Below are positions 33,253 to 40,831 of a stretch of DNA of 40,831 bases, piece after piece. The notes beneath the pieces were generated by a model that saw nothing but the letters and a program-made list of their open reading frames with translations, did no database searches and was not told the DNA's origin. The DNA comes from Anaerolineaceae bacterium (GTDB lineage Bacteria > Chloroflexota > Anaerolineae > Anaerolineales > Anaerolineaceae): contig JAQTMA010000005.1 in the NCBI GenBank assembly GCA_028714615.1, positions 1 through 40,831 of the forward strand, written 5' to 3'. Each line of letters starts with the position of its first letter. Position 1 is the first letter of the stretch. A program made the translations under genes and the position numbers.

Positions 33253-34580
33253 TTCAAGATACCAGTCAGATCGTAAGCCATTGCCCCGCCGACCATTACC
33301 GGAACGATCTTTCCGACAGGCGCCTGCCCATCGACGAACACCAGCCCGTCGATCTCCGGGGCGTCACGGTAGGAACGGCCAACCGAGATGCCGTCGTTGT
33401 ACCCCTCGATCAGTATATCCAGGGATTTACCGATGAAAGTCTGGTTTTTCTCCAGTGAGATGTTTTGCTGCAAGGCCATCAAGCGGTCGAGACGCTCGTC
33501 CTTAATCTGCTGAGGAACCGGGTCACCCAATGGTTCGCTGGTAGTACCGGATTCAAACGAGAACTGGAAGGCTCCGATGCGGTCGAAACGGATCTCCTGG
33601 ATAAAATCCAGTAAGCGCTGGAATTCGGGTTCGCCTTCGCCAGGATAGCCGACGATAAACGTGGTGCGCAGGGCCAGGTTCGGGAGGGCTGCCCGCATTT
33701 TCTCCAAAGTGTGATAGACCCAGTCCACGTTGGCCGGCCGGCGCATGGCGCGCAAGATCGTCGGGTCGACATGTTGCAAAGGCATATCCAAATAAGGTAG
33801 GATTTGCGGGTTGTTTGCCATGACCTCGATCAGACGGTCGGTGACGTAGCCCGGGTAAGCGTAAAGGACGCGCACCCAATCGATGCCTGGGGTAGCCTGA
33901 ACGATTTGTTCCAGCAGCGTCGCCAGGCCGTCTTTCATACCCAGGTCGTGGCCGTAATCGGTGGTGTCTTGGGCGATCAGGATGAGCTCGTGGACGCCTT
34001 GACCTTGCAGCCGCCGCGCTTCTGCAAGGATCGCCTCAATTGGACGGCTGACCGCGGTACCTTTGATCAAGGGGATGGCGCAGAAGGCGCAAGGACGCCG
34101 GCACCCGTCTGCTATTTTCAGATAGGCCGAGCCGCCTTGAACGGCAACGCGCGGCGCACCGTGTTCATCGATTCCTACGGTGGCGGTTGCGGGCAGGTGG
34201 TAGAGCGGAGTGGGTTGCTGGCGCTCGCGCAGTTCCTGCACCACATCTACGACGTCCATCCAGCGGCGAGTACCCATTAACCCGTCGATGCCGGGGACCT
34301 GCTGTACGACCAATTCGCGGTAACGTTCTGTCATACAACCGGCGGCAATCAATACCTGGCCGGGACGTTTGCCCTCGGCCAATTCGCCTAACACTTGCAG
34401 GGATTCCTGGCGAGCTGGGCCGATAAAACCACAGGTATTAACGATAAGCACGTTGGCTTTTGCAGCGCTGTCGGCGGGGCGGTAACCGGCTTTCTCCAGC
34501 AGGCTGGCCATGGATTCGGAATCGACCGTGTTTTTAGCACAGCCGAGAGATACCAGATAAAATTTTTTATTACCCATCAT
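33249..34580 (-). CDS. rimO: Ribosomal protein S12 methylthiotransferase
   Basis: This 443-residue radical SAM enzyme adds a methylthio group to an aspartate of ribosomal protein S12. The N-terminal UPF0004 domain has cluster cysteines Cys14 (SLGCAKNTVDSE), Cys50 and Cys82. The radical SAM motif is C-x3-C-x2-C at Cys160, Cys164 and Cys167. A TRAM domain spans about 375-440. SLGC.KN.VDSE is diagnostic of RimO rather than MiaB. It begins 20 bp after the rodZ-like stop and is probably co-transcribed. Confidence 0.94.
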   Translation of the reverse strand: MMGNKKFYLVSLGCAKNTVDSESMASLLEKAGYRPADSAAKANVLIVNTCGFIGPARQESLQVLGELAEGKRPGQVLIAAGCMTERYRELVVQQVPGIDGLMGTRRWMDVVDVVQELRERQQPTPLYHLPATATVGIDEHGAPRVAVQGGSAYLKIADGCRRPCAFCAIPLIKGTAVSRPIEAILAEARRLQGQGVHELILIAQDTTDYGHDLGMKDGLATLLEQIVQATPGIDWVRVLYAYPGYVTDRLIEVMANNPQILPYLDMPLQHVDPTILRAMRRPANVDWVYHTLEKMRAALPNLALRTTFIVGYPGEGEPEFQRLLDFIQEIRFDRIGAFQFSFESGTTSEPLGDPVPQQIKDERLDRLMALQQNISLEKNQTFIGKSLDILIEGYNDGISVGRSYRDAPEIDGLVFVDGQAPVGKIVPVMVGGAMAYDLTGILN

Positions 34581-34600
34581 ATATCCACTTCGTAACGTGT

Positions 34601-36031
34601 TTATCCACCAGCCGGCGGCGAGGTGGTCACTGGTGGTTTGAGAGTCTGGGAGGTCGCGGGGGTCAGGCGCCCGCTGCGCGGAGCAGTTGGGGTTACGGCA
34701 GGAGTGGGGGTGACCATTCCGCCAGGGCCGAAGATCAAGTCGATGACCTGCCCGACGGAACCCAAGAGACCCAAGTCCGTGTCCTTGAAATAGACTTGCA
34801 AGGCCGCTCCACTACCGGTGAGTAGCTCGATTTGCTTGTTCCCTGAGAAGGTGTAGGTCTCTCCGGGATTGGTGCGCCCATTATACTGGACCTTGCCATC
34901 GGCGGTGATCAACATCCAGGCCCGTTGGTGCGCTACAACCGAGATCTGCACAGCCTTCAACGGTAATCCGGCAGGTAGACTGACCTGAAAAGCTGGAGTG
35001 ACTTCATTAGGCGGTGCAGGCTGAGTTGTGGTTTGGGGGGTGGTTGCAGCCAAAGGGCTGGATTCAACAGTAGCTCCGGCAGAAGGCAATAGCACATCCA
35101 CAACCGGCGGGGCTGTGGGCGCTGCGACGGCGGCTGCCCGTTGGGTCATCACTCGGGAAGCCTCCCAGGCGACAAACGCGACCAGCAAAATGATCAGCCC
35201 ACCTGTGACCAGCAGATCGATCGATAAGAACCGGGGAAGCGCCAGGCGCGAGACCTGTTTCCCGCGAGATGGCTTGTTCGGTTGGATCTGGAGCGCAACC
35301 AGTTCCTCTCGCCGCGCCTGCAGCCCGTCTGCAAAACGTAAAAGATACGCTTCACTGTCCAGATTGAGAAAGTGAGCGTAATTCGCCAACATCCCTCGGG
35401 CTTGCACGAAGGAGGGGATGTCTTGCATCCTTCCTTCTTCGAGGGCAGTCAGGTAATGGATGCGCACCCTGGTATGCTTTTCAACGTCAACCAGCGACAG
35501 GCTGATCGTTTCGCGTTGGGTGCGTAAGTCCGCTCCCAGCTCTTCAAAGATGCGTTGCGAGCGCTTTATCACAGGCAGTGGGGTGTTGTCCACCATCTCG
35601 ATGCCGGATAAAGCCGCAGGTGGTTCGAAAAGAGCTTCAGTGTCGGACACCGCTTCCGCGTCAGTAAGATCAGCGGCCTGGTCGTTTTCCCCCTCCAATC
35701 CTTGGGGGTCAACCACTGGCGGTATGGTGGGAGCGACACCCGAGAGGGAACGCGCGTCGGGCAGAACGTCAGCCGTTTCGGTGGGAGCAGGCACAGGGAG
35801 CGGCTGGCCGGCCATCAAACCCAGCAAGGCGGGAGTGTCCAGGTTGAGATAATCGGCGTACAGGCGTAAAAACCCGCGTCCCTGGACGACCGAGGGAAGC
35901 GAGCCCGCATCGTCCGCTTCCAAAGCCTGTAAGAAACGCATGCGGATGTGGGTAACCTGTGAGGCTTCCTCAATCGAGACCCCACGATCCTGGCGTGCGC
36001 GCTGTAAAATCTGGCCAAGGCTGTCACTCAT
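34601..36031 (-). CDS. RodZ-like protein with two HTH domains
   Basis: About 476 residues. RodZ-type proteins link the cell-shape machinery to the membrane through a cytoplasmic helix-turn-helix. Here there are two such domains (HTH_25 type): about 5-70 and about 140-215. Both carry the family pattern ending in RGFLRLYADYLNLD or RGMLANYAHFLNLD. A membrane helix (about 250-275) and a Thr/Pro linker follow, then a DUF4115-like beta domain (about 350-430) and a Thr/Pro tail. Usual RodZ proteins have one HTH, so the duplication is notable. The ATG at 36031 begins the HTH; the longer frame to 36100 crosses the rplI terminator. Confidence 0.85.
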   Translation of the reverse strand: MSDSLGQILQRARQDRGVSIEEASQVTHIRMRFLQALEADDAGSLPSVVQGRGFLRLYADYLNLDTPALLGLMAGQPLPVPAPTETADVLPDARSLSGVAPTIPPVVDPQGLEGENDQAADLTDAEAVSDTEALFEPPAALSGIEMVDNTPLPVIKRSQRIFEELGADLRTQRETISLSLVDVEKHTRVRIHYLTALEEGRMQDIPSFVQARGMLANYAHFLNLDSEAYLLRFADGLQARREELVALQIQPNKPSRGKQVSRLALPRFLSIDLLVTGGLIILLVAFVAWEASRVMTQRAAAVAAPTAPPVVDVLLPSAGATVESSPLAATTPQTTTQPAPPNEVTPAFQVSLPAGLPLKAVQISVVAHQRAWMLITADGKVQYNGRTNPGETYTFSGNKQIELLTGSGAALQVYFKDTDLGLLGSVGQVIDLIFGPGGMVTPTPAVTPTAPRSGRLTPATSQTLKPPVTTSPPAGG

Positions 36032-36063
36032 AGCTAAAGACCTTGTGGATAGCGGTGGAGGAT

Positions 36064-36107
36064 GAAATAAAACCGGCCTGCCAGCACGCAGGCTGAACAC
36101 AGGCCGG
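36064..36107 (-). terminator. Intrinsic terminator of rplI
   Basis: On the minus strand CCGGCCTG (36107-36100) pairs with CAGGCCGG (36080-36073), followed by TTTTATTTC. It lies 28 bp past the rplI stop and 33 bp before the RodZ-like ATG. The RodZ-like gene therefore needs read-through or its own start signal. Confidence 0.75.
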
Positions 36108-36135
36108 AATTAAGTCATGACGAAGGACTGGCAGA

Positions 36136-36714
36136 TTATCCGGCCTGTTCCTCGGCGGCTTGTGTGGTCTCCGTCTCAACCGGCTGTTCGATGATCTGTT
36201 CCACAGCGGGCGTTTCTGTTTTGGCTTCAGAAATGACCGGTTTGGGAGCCGTGCTGCCCGGCTTGACTTCGCCCTCGCGGTAAACGATCACCTTGACCTC
36301 CGGGATCAGGTCGACAGTCAGGCGGACGCGGGCTTTGTGATCGCCTAAATTGCGGATGGGCTGGACATCGATCTGGCGGCGATCCACTTCGACGCCGGTA
36401 GCCTGACGAATTGCTTCGGCGATCATCTGGGGGGTGATCGAGCCATACAGTTTGCCGGTTTCGCCGGCCTTGCTGGCGAAAGTGATCACGACATCCTTGA
36501 GACGGTCCGCTACGCTACCCATTTCGGTGTTCAGCTCAGCCCGGCGGACGTTGGCGTGAGCGCGGATGGTCTCGGACTGCTTGAGTGCGCCGGGAGTGGC
36601 TAATAAGGCCAGCCCTTGGGGCAGCAAGAAGTTGCGGCCGTAGCCATCGGCGACGCGCTTGACATCCCCAGCATGTCCCAGTTTGTATACATCTTTGATC
36701 AGAAGAACTTTCAT
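36136..36714 (-). CDS. rplI: 50S ribosomal protein L9 with acidic tail
   Basis: About 192 residues. The N-terminal rRNA-binding domain begins MKVLLIKDVYKLG and includes the L9 signature GYGRNFLLPQGLA (about 24-36). A connecting helix and C-terminal domain follow to about residue 150. The remaining ~40 residues are an acidic Glu/Thr/Pro-rich tail not present in typical L9 (about 150 residues). The ATG at 36714 is used, with AAGGG upstream; an earlier in-frame ATG exists at 36732. It is not next to rpsF and rpsR, its usual partners. A hairpin-rich leader precedes it and an intrinsic terminator follows. Confidence 0.94.
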   Translation of the reverse strand: MKVLLIKDVYKLGHAGDVKRVADGYGRNFLLPQGLALLATPGALKQSETIRAHANVRRAELNTEMGSVADRLKDVVITFASKAGETGKLYGSITPQMIAEAIRQATGVEVDRRQIDVQPIRNLGDHKARVRLTVDLIPEVKVIVYREGEVKPGSTAPKPVISEAKTETPAVEQIIEQPVETETTQAAEEQAG

Positions 36715-36744
36715 TGCATCAAGCCCTTTCACTTGAATAGAAGA

Positions 36745-36787
36745 ATTGCCTCACGGCAACCCGGAGCGAAGGGTACTACGCTCCGGG
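36745..36787 (-). promoter_or_regulatory. Two-hairpin 5' leader of rplI
   Basis: On the minus strand a 9-bp perfect stem (CCCGGAGCG 36787-36779 with CGCTCCGGG 36768-36760) is followed by TTGCC-GTGA-GGCAA (36758-36745), a 5-bp stem with a GTGA tetraloop. A TAAAAT -10-like hexamer sits just upstream, so both would lie at the 5' end of the rplI mRNA. Stem-loop leaders often control ribosomal protein genes, but no known leader class was recognised. Read on the plus strand, the large stem is not followed by a good T tract. Confidence 0.5.
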
Positions 36788-36857
36788 CTAAACGATTTTA
36801 CCATAGGATTGCAGGTTTTCGATCAATCCAATGGCGATTCCCAGTGAGTCATTAAAT

Positions 36858-37130
36858 TTATATTCCCGCAATATTCAAAGAGTCCAGCAATTTGGAGAGA
36901 GCGTCGGTGAGGGCTGGGTGGGTGATCTCGAAGTAGTCGATCGATGCCTGGATACGCTTGAGCAAGGAGGAAGGCGGCTGAAGTTGTCCACTCTCGGAGC
37001 GCTCGAGAAGGTCCTGTATTTCGGCGCTCATATGACGCAGGAGAGCTTGCCCCTCTTTATCGACGCTATCGGTGTTTTCGATTTCCTGGTGGGTTCGTTC
37101 GAGCAGGTCGCGTAATTCTTTGTCGTCCAT
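36858..37130 (-). CDS. DUF4404-like small helical protein
   Basis: This 90-residue, acidic, all-helical protein begins MDDKELRDLLERTHQEI and ends with THPALTDALSKLLDSLNIAGI, a pattern I associate with the DUF4404 family. It has no signal, metal site or catalytic motif. The ATG at 37130 is preceded by a strong AGGAG. It may be transcribed ahead of rplI, but a separate -10-like element lies between them. Its function is unknown. Confidence 0.72.
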   Translation of the reverse strand: MDDKELRDLLERTHQEIENTDSVDKEGQALLRHMSAEIQDLLERSESGQLQPPSSLLKRIQASIDYFEITHPALTDALSKLLDSLNIAGI

Positions 37131-37289
37131 AGGATCTCCTCTTCCATACTTCGGGTTCAGTGGGGAGGCGCCGGTGATGGTTACAAAGGTAAGTATAACC
37201 TATTCTTTTTGTCACTACGCGGAGATGGGAAGTCCGGCTAAAATTCTCCTAGAGGGAATCCTCCATCGACAGGTCCAACGAGGTGCGCT

Positions 37290-38942
37290 ATGACGCTTGA
37301 TGAAGAGAAGCAACGCTGGGAAGCCGAAACGCTCCAACCTGTGCTAGACCGTGCGCCTGAGCGCAAGCCGGAGTTTACAACCACTTCCGGTATCCGGGCG
37401 CCACGGTTACTGGCGCCCGAGCAGGATGAGGATTACATGGATAAACTGGGCTTTCCCGGAGAATATCCATTCACTCGTGGGGTGCAACCCAACATGTACC
37501 GCGGGCGCTTCTGGACCATGCGGCAATACGCCGGATACGCTTCGGCTGAGGAATCCAACCTGCGCTACCGCTACTTGCTTGGCCAGGGGCAGACTGGGCT
37601 TTCCGTGGCTTTCGACCTGCCTACCCAAATCGGTTATGACGCCGACGATCCGATGTCTGCGGGTGAAGTGGGGAAGGTGGGGGTAAACATCTGTTCATTG
37701 GATTGTATGGAAGCGCTGTTCGAGGGCATCCCGCTGGACAAGGTTTCGACCAGCATGACCATCAACGCCCCAGCCGGAATCATCCTGGCGATGTACATCG
37801 CTGCTGCGCGCAAGCAGGGAGTGGAAGAGAAAAACCTGCGTGGCACCATCCAGAATGACATTCTGAAAGAATATGTAGCCCGGGGCACATATATATTCCC
37901 GCCGGCGCCTTCCATGCGCTTGATCACGGATATCTTCAGCTACTGCGAACGGAATATACCGCGCTGGAATACGATCAGTATCTCCGGGTACCACATTCGC
38001 GAGGCCGGCTCGACTGCCGTTCAGGAGGTCGCCTTTACCATCGCGGATGCGATTGCATACGTGGAAGCGGCAGTCAATGCCGGACAGAAGGTGGATCGCT
38101 TCGCTTCGCAACTCTCCTTTTTCTTCAACGCGAACAACAACTTGTTCGAAGAAGTGGCCAAGTATCGCGCGGCACGGCGAATTTGGGCGCGCATCATGCG
38201 CGAGCGTTTTGGCTCGCAAGACCCACGCTCTCAGATGCTGCGCTTCCATACGCAGACAGCCGGATCAGCGCTTACCGCCCAGCAGCCCGAGAATAACATT
38301 GTGCGCGTCACGATCCAGGCCTTGGCGGCCATCCTGGGGGGAACTCAATCGCTGCATACCAATAGCATGGACGAAGCTTTATGGCTGCCAACCGAGAAAT
38401 CGGTGCGGACAGCCCTACGTACTCAGCAAATCCTGGCTTATGAATCGGGCGCGGCCGATACGGTTGATCCGTTGGCCGGATCCTACCTGGTTGAACACCT
38501 GACGGATGAGATCGAGGTACGCGCCTTGGACTATATCCGCAAGATTGACGATATGGGCGGCGCATTGGCTGCCATTGAATCCGGTTACATGCAGGCAGAA
38601 ATCCAGGATGCCGCTTTCCAGTACCAGAAGGCGCTTGAGAATAAAGAACAGGTCGTCGTTGGGGTCAACGCTTTCCAGGTGAAAGAAACCTTGGAGATGG
38701 AAGCATTGCAGGTTGATCCTCGCATCGAACAGTGGCAGTGCGAGAACCTGGCGAATTTACGCATACAGCGCGATTCCATTCGGGTCAATGAGCTGCTCGG
38801 ACGTATCGGGAAGGCTGCAGGGGGGAGCGAGAATCTGCTGCCCTTGTTCATCGAGAGCGTGGAGAGTATGATCACCCTGGGCGAGATCTGTGGGGTGCTG
38901 CGCAAGGTATGGGGTGAGTACCAGGCGCCGTCACTCGGATAA
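37290..38942 (+). CDS. mcmA: Methylmalonyl-CoA mutase, large catalytic subunit
   Basis: This 550-residue TIM-barrel part of an acyl-CoA mutase interconverts methylmalonyl-CoA and succinyl-CoA using adenosylcobalamin. Landmarks are [11 protein letters not shown] (about 75-85), the [11 protein letters not shown] motif near 105 and [14 protein letters not shown] near 230. The C terminus stops before any B12-binding domain, as in split mutases whose B12 subunit is a separate gene; that gene is not in the window. The ATG at 37290 has GAGGTG upstream. The epimerase gene lies 18 bp downstream, which supports methylmalonyl-CoA over isobutyryl-CoA as the substrate. Confidence 0.93.
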   Translation: MTLDEEKQRWEAETLQPVLDRAPERKPEFTTTSGIRAPRLLAPEQDEDYMDKLGFPGEYPFTRGVQPNMYRGRFWTMRQYAGYASAEESNLRYRYLLGQGQTGLSVAFDLPTQIGYDADDPMSAGEVGKVGVNICSLDCMEALFEGIPLDKVSTSMTINAPAGIILAMYIAAARKQGVEEKNLRGTIQNDILKEYVARGTYIFPPAPSMRLITDIFSYCERNIPRWNTISISGYHIREAGSTAVQEVAFTIADAIAYVEAAVNAGQKVDRFASQLSFFFNANNNLFEEVAKYRAARRIWARIMRERFGSQDPRSQMLRFHTQTAGSALTAQQPENNIVRVTIQALAAILGGTQSLHTNSMDEALWLPTEKSVRTALRTQQILAYESGAADTVDPLAGSYLVEHLTDEIEVRALDYIRKIDDMGGALAAIESGYMQAEIQDAAFQYQKALENKEQVVVGVNAFQVKETLEMEALQVDPRIEQWQCENLANLRIQRDSIRVNELLGRIGKAAGGSENLLPLFIESVESMITLGEICGVLRKVWGEYQAPSLG

Positions 38943-38960
38943 AGATCTCCGGAGGAGAAA

Positions 38961-39377
38961 ATGGCAAAGATCACAAAGATCAACCACGTGGCGATTGCAG
39001 TACCGGATATCGAGGCAGCCTTGAGCTTCTGGCGGGATGCCTTGGGGCTCGAGCTCAGCCACATCGAGGATGTCCCCTCGCAAAAAGCCACTGTGGCTTT
39101 TCTTCCAGCGGGGGAGGGCGAGGTGGAGCTGGTCAAACCGACCAGCGCTGATACGGGGGTAGCTAAATTCCTGGCCGAGAAGGGAGCGGGCATGCACCAC
39201 CTGTGCCTGGAAGTGGATCACCTTGAGGAAATGCTGGCAGAACTGAAAGCCAGGGGTGTGCGACTGATCAATGAGACGCCGAACGTGCTCCCAGGCCGCA
39301 AGATGGCATTTATCCATCCCAAGGCGAGCAACGGCGTTTTGGTGGAGTTGTATGAAGTAACAGACAGTCTGCGCTAA
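38961..39377 (+). CDS. mce: Methylmalonyl-CoA epimerase
   Basis: This 138-residue VOC-fold enzyme converts between the S and R forms of methylmalonyl-CoA, feeding the mutase encoded 18 bp upstream. Metal ligands are likely His9 (NHVAIAV), His79 or His80 (GMHHLCLEV) and Glu129 (VLVELYE). Length and motif order are standard. A GGAGGAG ribosome site precedes ATG 38961. A strong terminator follows the stop, so mutase and epimerase form a two-gene operon. Confidence 0.94.
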   Translation: MAKITKINHVAIAVPDIEAALSFWRDALGLELSHIEDVPSQKATVAFLPAGEGEVELVKPTSADTGVAKFLAEKGAGMHHLCLEVDHLEEMLAELKARGVRLINETPNVLPGRKMAFIHPKASNGVLVELYEVTDSLR

Positions 39378-39398
39378 ATCACCTGTATTCCCATCGTG

Positions 39399-39441
39399 AA
39401 AACCGTCGCAACGGATGAGAGAGTCCGCGGCGACGGTTTTT
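39399..39441 (+). terminator. Intrinsic terminator after mce
   Basis: AAAACCGTCGC (39399-39409) pairs with GCGACGGTTTT (39430-39440), followed by a further T. An inner CGGA/TCCG stem fills the loop. It lies 21 bp after the epimerase stop. Confidence 0.88.
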
Positions 39442-39485
39442 CGACGCCAAGACAGTAGATAATCTGGAGGTTATCGGATATAAAT

Positions 39486-39500
39486 AGACAATCATTATCG
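39486..39500. promoter_or_regulatory. Imperfect Fur-family box
   Basis: AGACAATCATTATCG matches 11 of 14 arm positions of TGATAATNATTATCA and shares the C-centred AATCATT core with the palindrome at 30001. It lies 33 bp upstream of the next gene. The arms are not perfectly symmetrical, so this is a candidate only. Confidence 0.35.
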
Positions 39501-39533
39501 ATATAGACATAATCTCAAGGAGAATGACGCCTT

Positions 39534-40415
39534 ATGCAACCCGAAATTTCCCCCTCCACCTACCGTAACCGGATGCTAACACCGCATGGATGGATTGGCC
39601 TTGGCTTGATTGCTCTTTTTTGGCCGCTCAACTGGCTGCTGCCAGGCCAACGCACGGCATGGGCGTTTTTTCCTCTTTGGTTGGGATACTGCCTGGCGGT
39701 GGATGCACTGGCTTTACGCTTGAACGGCACGTCGCTGTTCATGCGCAACCGGCGGACCTACTTCGGTCTGTTTCTGGTCTCCGCGCCGGCCTGGTGGCTG
39801 TTCGAGCTGCTCAATGCGCGCATTCAGAACTGGCAGTACCTGGGAGCGGAAGGTTACAGTCCGCTGGGCTATTTCCTGACGGCTACGTTCAATTTCTCGG
39901 TGGTTATTCCGGCTATCTTTGGCGCCGCCGAGCTGTTCTCCGGACGGGAGTGGGTGCGGCGGATGAAGCCGGGGCTGGCGATCCGCCCTGACCGGCGTAC
40001 TACCCTGGTGTTTTTTGCAGCCGGTTGGGGGATGCTGGCCTTATTGCTCGCCTGGCCGGGCATTTTCTTTCCCCTGGCCTGGCTTTCGATTTTCTTCATC
40101 CTTGAACCGGTGAATATCTGGCTTGGCAACCCTTCCCTGACGCGCTGGACCCGGCATGGGGATTGGCGTCCGGTGATCAGCTTGTTTGCCGGCGCCTTGC
40201 TTACCGGGTTCTTCTGGGAGATGTGGAACTATTATTCTTTCCCGAAATGGATCTATACCATACCATCGGTCGGAATCCTTCACGTTTTTGAGATGCCTCT
40301 GCTTGGATATGGTGGTTATTTGCCTTTTGCGCTTGAGTTGTATGCTCTCTATCACCTGGTGAGGGGGCTGTTGGGAAATAAAACGGAGAGCCCAATTCGT
40401 CTCGCGGATGAATGA
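39534..40415 (+). CDS. Polytopic membrane protein of unknown function
   Basis: This 293-residue protein has about eight predicted helices and no signal peptide. Aromatic-rich motifs near the C terminus stand out: FFWEMWNYY (about 225-233), HVFEMPLLGYGGYLPFALE (about 248-266). The charged residues Glu and His within or near helices could form an active or binding site. I do not recognise the family. AAGGAG lies upstream of ATG 39534, and a Fur-like box lies in its promoter region, so metal-dependent expression is conceivable. It stands between the methylmalonyl-CoA operon terminator and uvrA. Confidence 0.75.
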   Translation: MQPEISPSTYRNRMLTPHGWIGLGLIALFWPLNWLLPGQRTAWAFFPLWLGYCLAVDALALRLNGTSLFMRNRRTYFGLFLVSAPAWWLFELLNARIQNWQYLGAEGYSPLGYFLTATFNFSVVIPAIFGAAELFSGREWVRRMKPGLAIRPDRRTTLVFFAAGWGMLALLLAWPGIFFPLAWLSIFFILEPVNIWLGNPSLTRWTRHGDWRPVISLFAGALLTGFFWEMWNYYSFPKWIYTIPSVGILHVFEMPLLGYGGYLPFALELYALYHLVRGLLGNKTESPIRLADE

Positions 40416-40494
40416 GATAGCGAGCTAACCCTTGTGCATCTATGCTGCTTTGCGACTGGTATAATTACGAGTTGCTCTTCTGTTGACTGGATCG

Positions 40495-40522
40495 TTGATT
40501 TATAAAACATCTGTGCTATAAT
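40495..40522 (+). promoter_or_regulatory. Promoter of uvrA
   Basis: TTGATT (40495-40500) and TATAAT (40517-40522) are separated by 16 bp. TGC just before the -10 makes it an extended -10. The predicted start of transcription is near 40529, giving a short leader that contains the GGAAGG ribosome site of uvrA. No LexA-type operator was recognised. Confidence 0.7.
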
Positions 40523-40553
40523 CAGGCTAGCCCCCTGTATGGAAGGAAACGGC

Positions 40554-40831
40554 ATGACTCAAAACGTTATCCGGGTGGTCGGAGCCCGAGAACACAACCT
40601 GAAAAACATAACTGTGGATATCCCCCGCGACAAATTGGTGGTGATTACCGGTCTGTCAGGCTCGGGTAAATCCTCCCTGGCTTTTGATACGATCTTTGCC
40701 GAAGGGCAGCGCCGTTACGTGGAATCGCTGTCGGCGTATGCGCGCCAATTCCTGGGACAAATGAACAAGCCCGACGTTGATTCAATTGAAGGACTGTCCC
40801 CAGCGGTGTCCATCGATCAGAAAGCGACTTC
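40554..40831 (+). CDS. uvrA: Excinuclease ABC subunit A, 5' part
   Basis: Only the first 92 codons are present before the window ends. The reading begins [19 protein letters not shown] and contains Walker [10 protein letters not shown] (about residues 32-40), then [20 protein letters not shown], all diagnostic of UvrA. UvrA recognises DNA damage with UvrB in nucleotide excision repair. The ATG at 40554 has GGAAGG 7-12 bases upstream and a strong promoter. Confidence 0.95.
   Translation, partial: MTQNVIRVVGAREHNLKNITVDIPRDKLVVITGLSGSGKSSLAFDTIFAEGQRRYVESLSAYARQFLGQMNKPDVDSIEGLSPAVSIDQKAT

Noticed and set aside
32511..33458. 315-residue frame across the TPR, CopD-like and rimO genes
   Set aside because: It spans three supported genes in the wrong frame and strand context and is rich in Pro/Arg; a shadow.

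Overview
The window looks like chromosomal DNA of an Anaerolineae-type member of the Chloroflexota. This is an inference from several traits: moderately high GC, Thr/Pro-rich (TPTPT) linkers in exported proteins, a fused formiminotransferase-cyclodeaminase, a fused two-domain ABC permease, abundant HD-GYP proteins, a split methylmalonyl-CoA mutase followed by its epimerase, and a RodZ-like protein with Thr/Pro tails. No phage, insertion sequence or CRISPR array was seen. Coding density is high and no gene-free stretch exceeds about 300 bases; the longest gaps are 1552-1824, 15953-16223 and 16611-16889.

Layout. 82-1551 (-) is a membrane HD-GYP phosphodiesterase. 1825-4857 (+) is an ABC importer pair without a binding protein; its permease has no ordinary start codon. 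9482-4869 (-) holds ftcD, an M23 lipoprotein peptidase, dCTP deaminase and an MFS exporter. 9646-13724 (+) holds an SRAP/YedK protein and a large hybrid histidine kinase. A tRNA-Glu(TTC) with a strong terminator follows, then an ABC1/UbiB-like kinase. Two small proteins (79 and 128 residues) flank a REP-like palindrome.

16890-22117 (+) is the most distinctive region: a tight five-gene redox operon. It encodes a 15-CxxCH cytochrome, a 16-CxxCH cytochrome built on an exact 123-bp tandem repeat, a two-cluster ferredoxin, an FAD/NAD(P) oxidoreductase, and a five-helix membrane protein with two pairs of histidines spaced 14 residues apart, as in diheme cytochromes b. Together they read as an electron conduit from cytoplasmic NAD(P)H through the membrane to an exported heme wire, or the reverse.

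22121-25183 (-) is a second, sensory HD-GYP protein. A GT-C-like glycosyltransferase (+) runs 279 bp antisense into the end of a zinc-uptake operon (-). That operon is ordered Fur-family regulator, znuA, znuC, znuB, with a 7-1-7 palindrome in front of the regulator. Further on are murJ, a TPR protein (probably leaderless) and a CopD-like protein (+); rimO, a rodZ-like gene, rplI with a hairpin leader and a DUF4404-like gene (-); methylmalonyl-CoA mutase plus epimerase with a terminator (+); an unknown polytopic membrane protein (+); and the start of uvrA (+), cut by the window edge.
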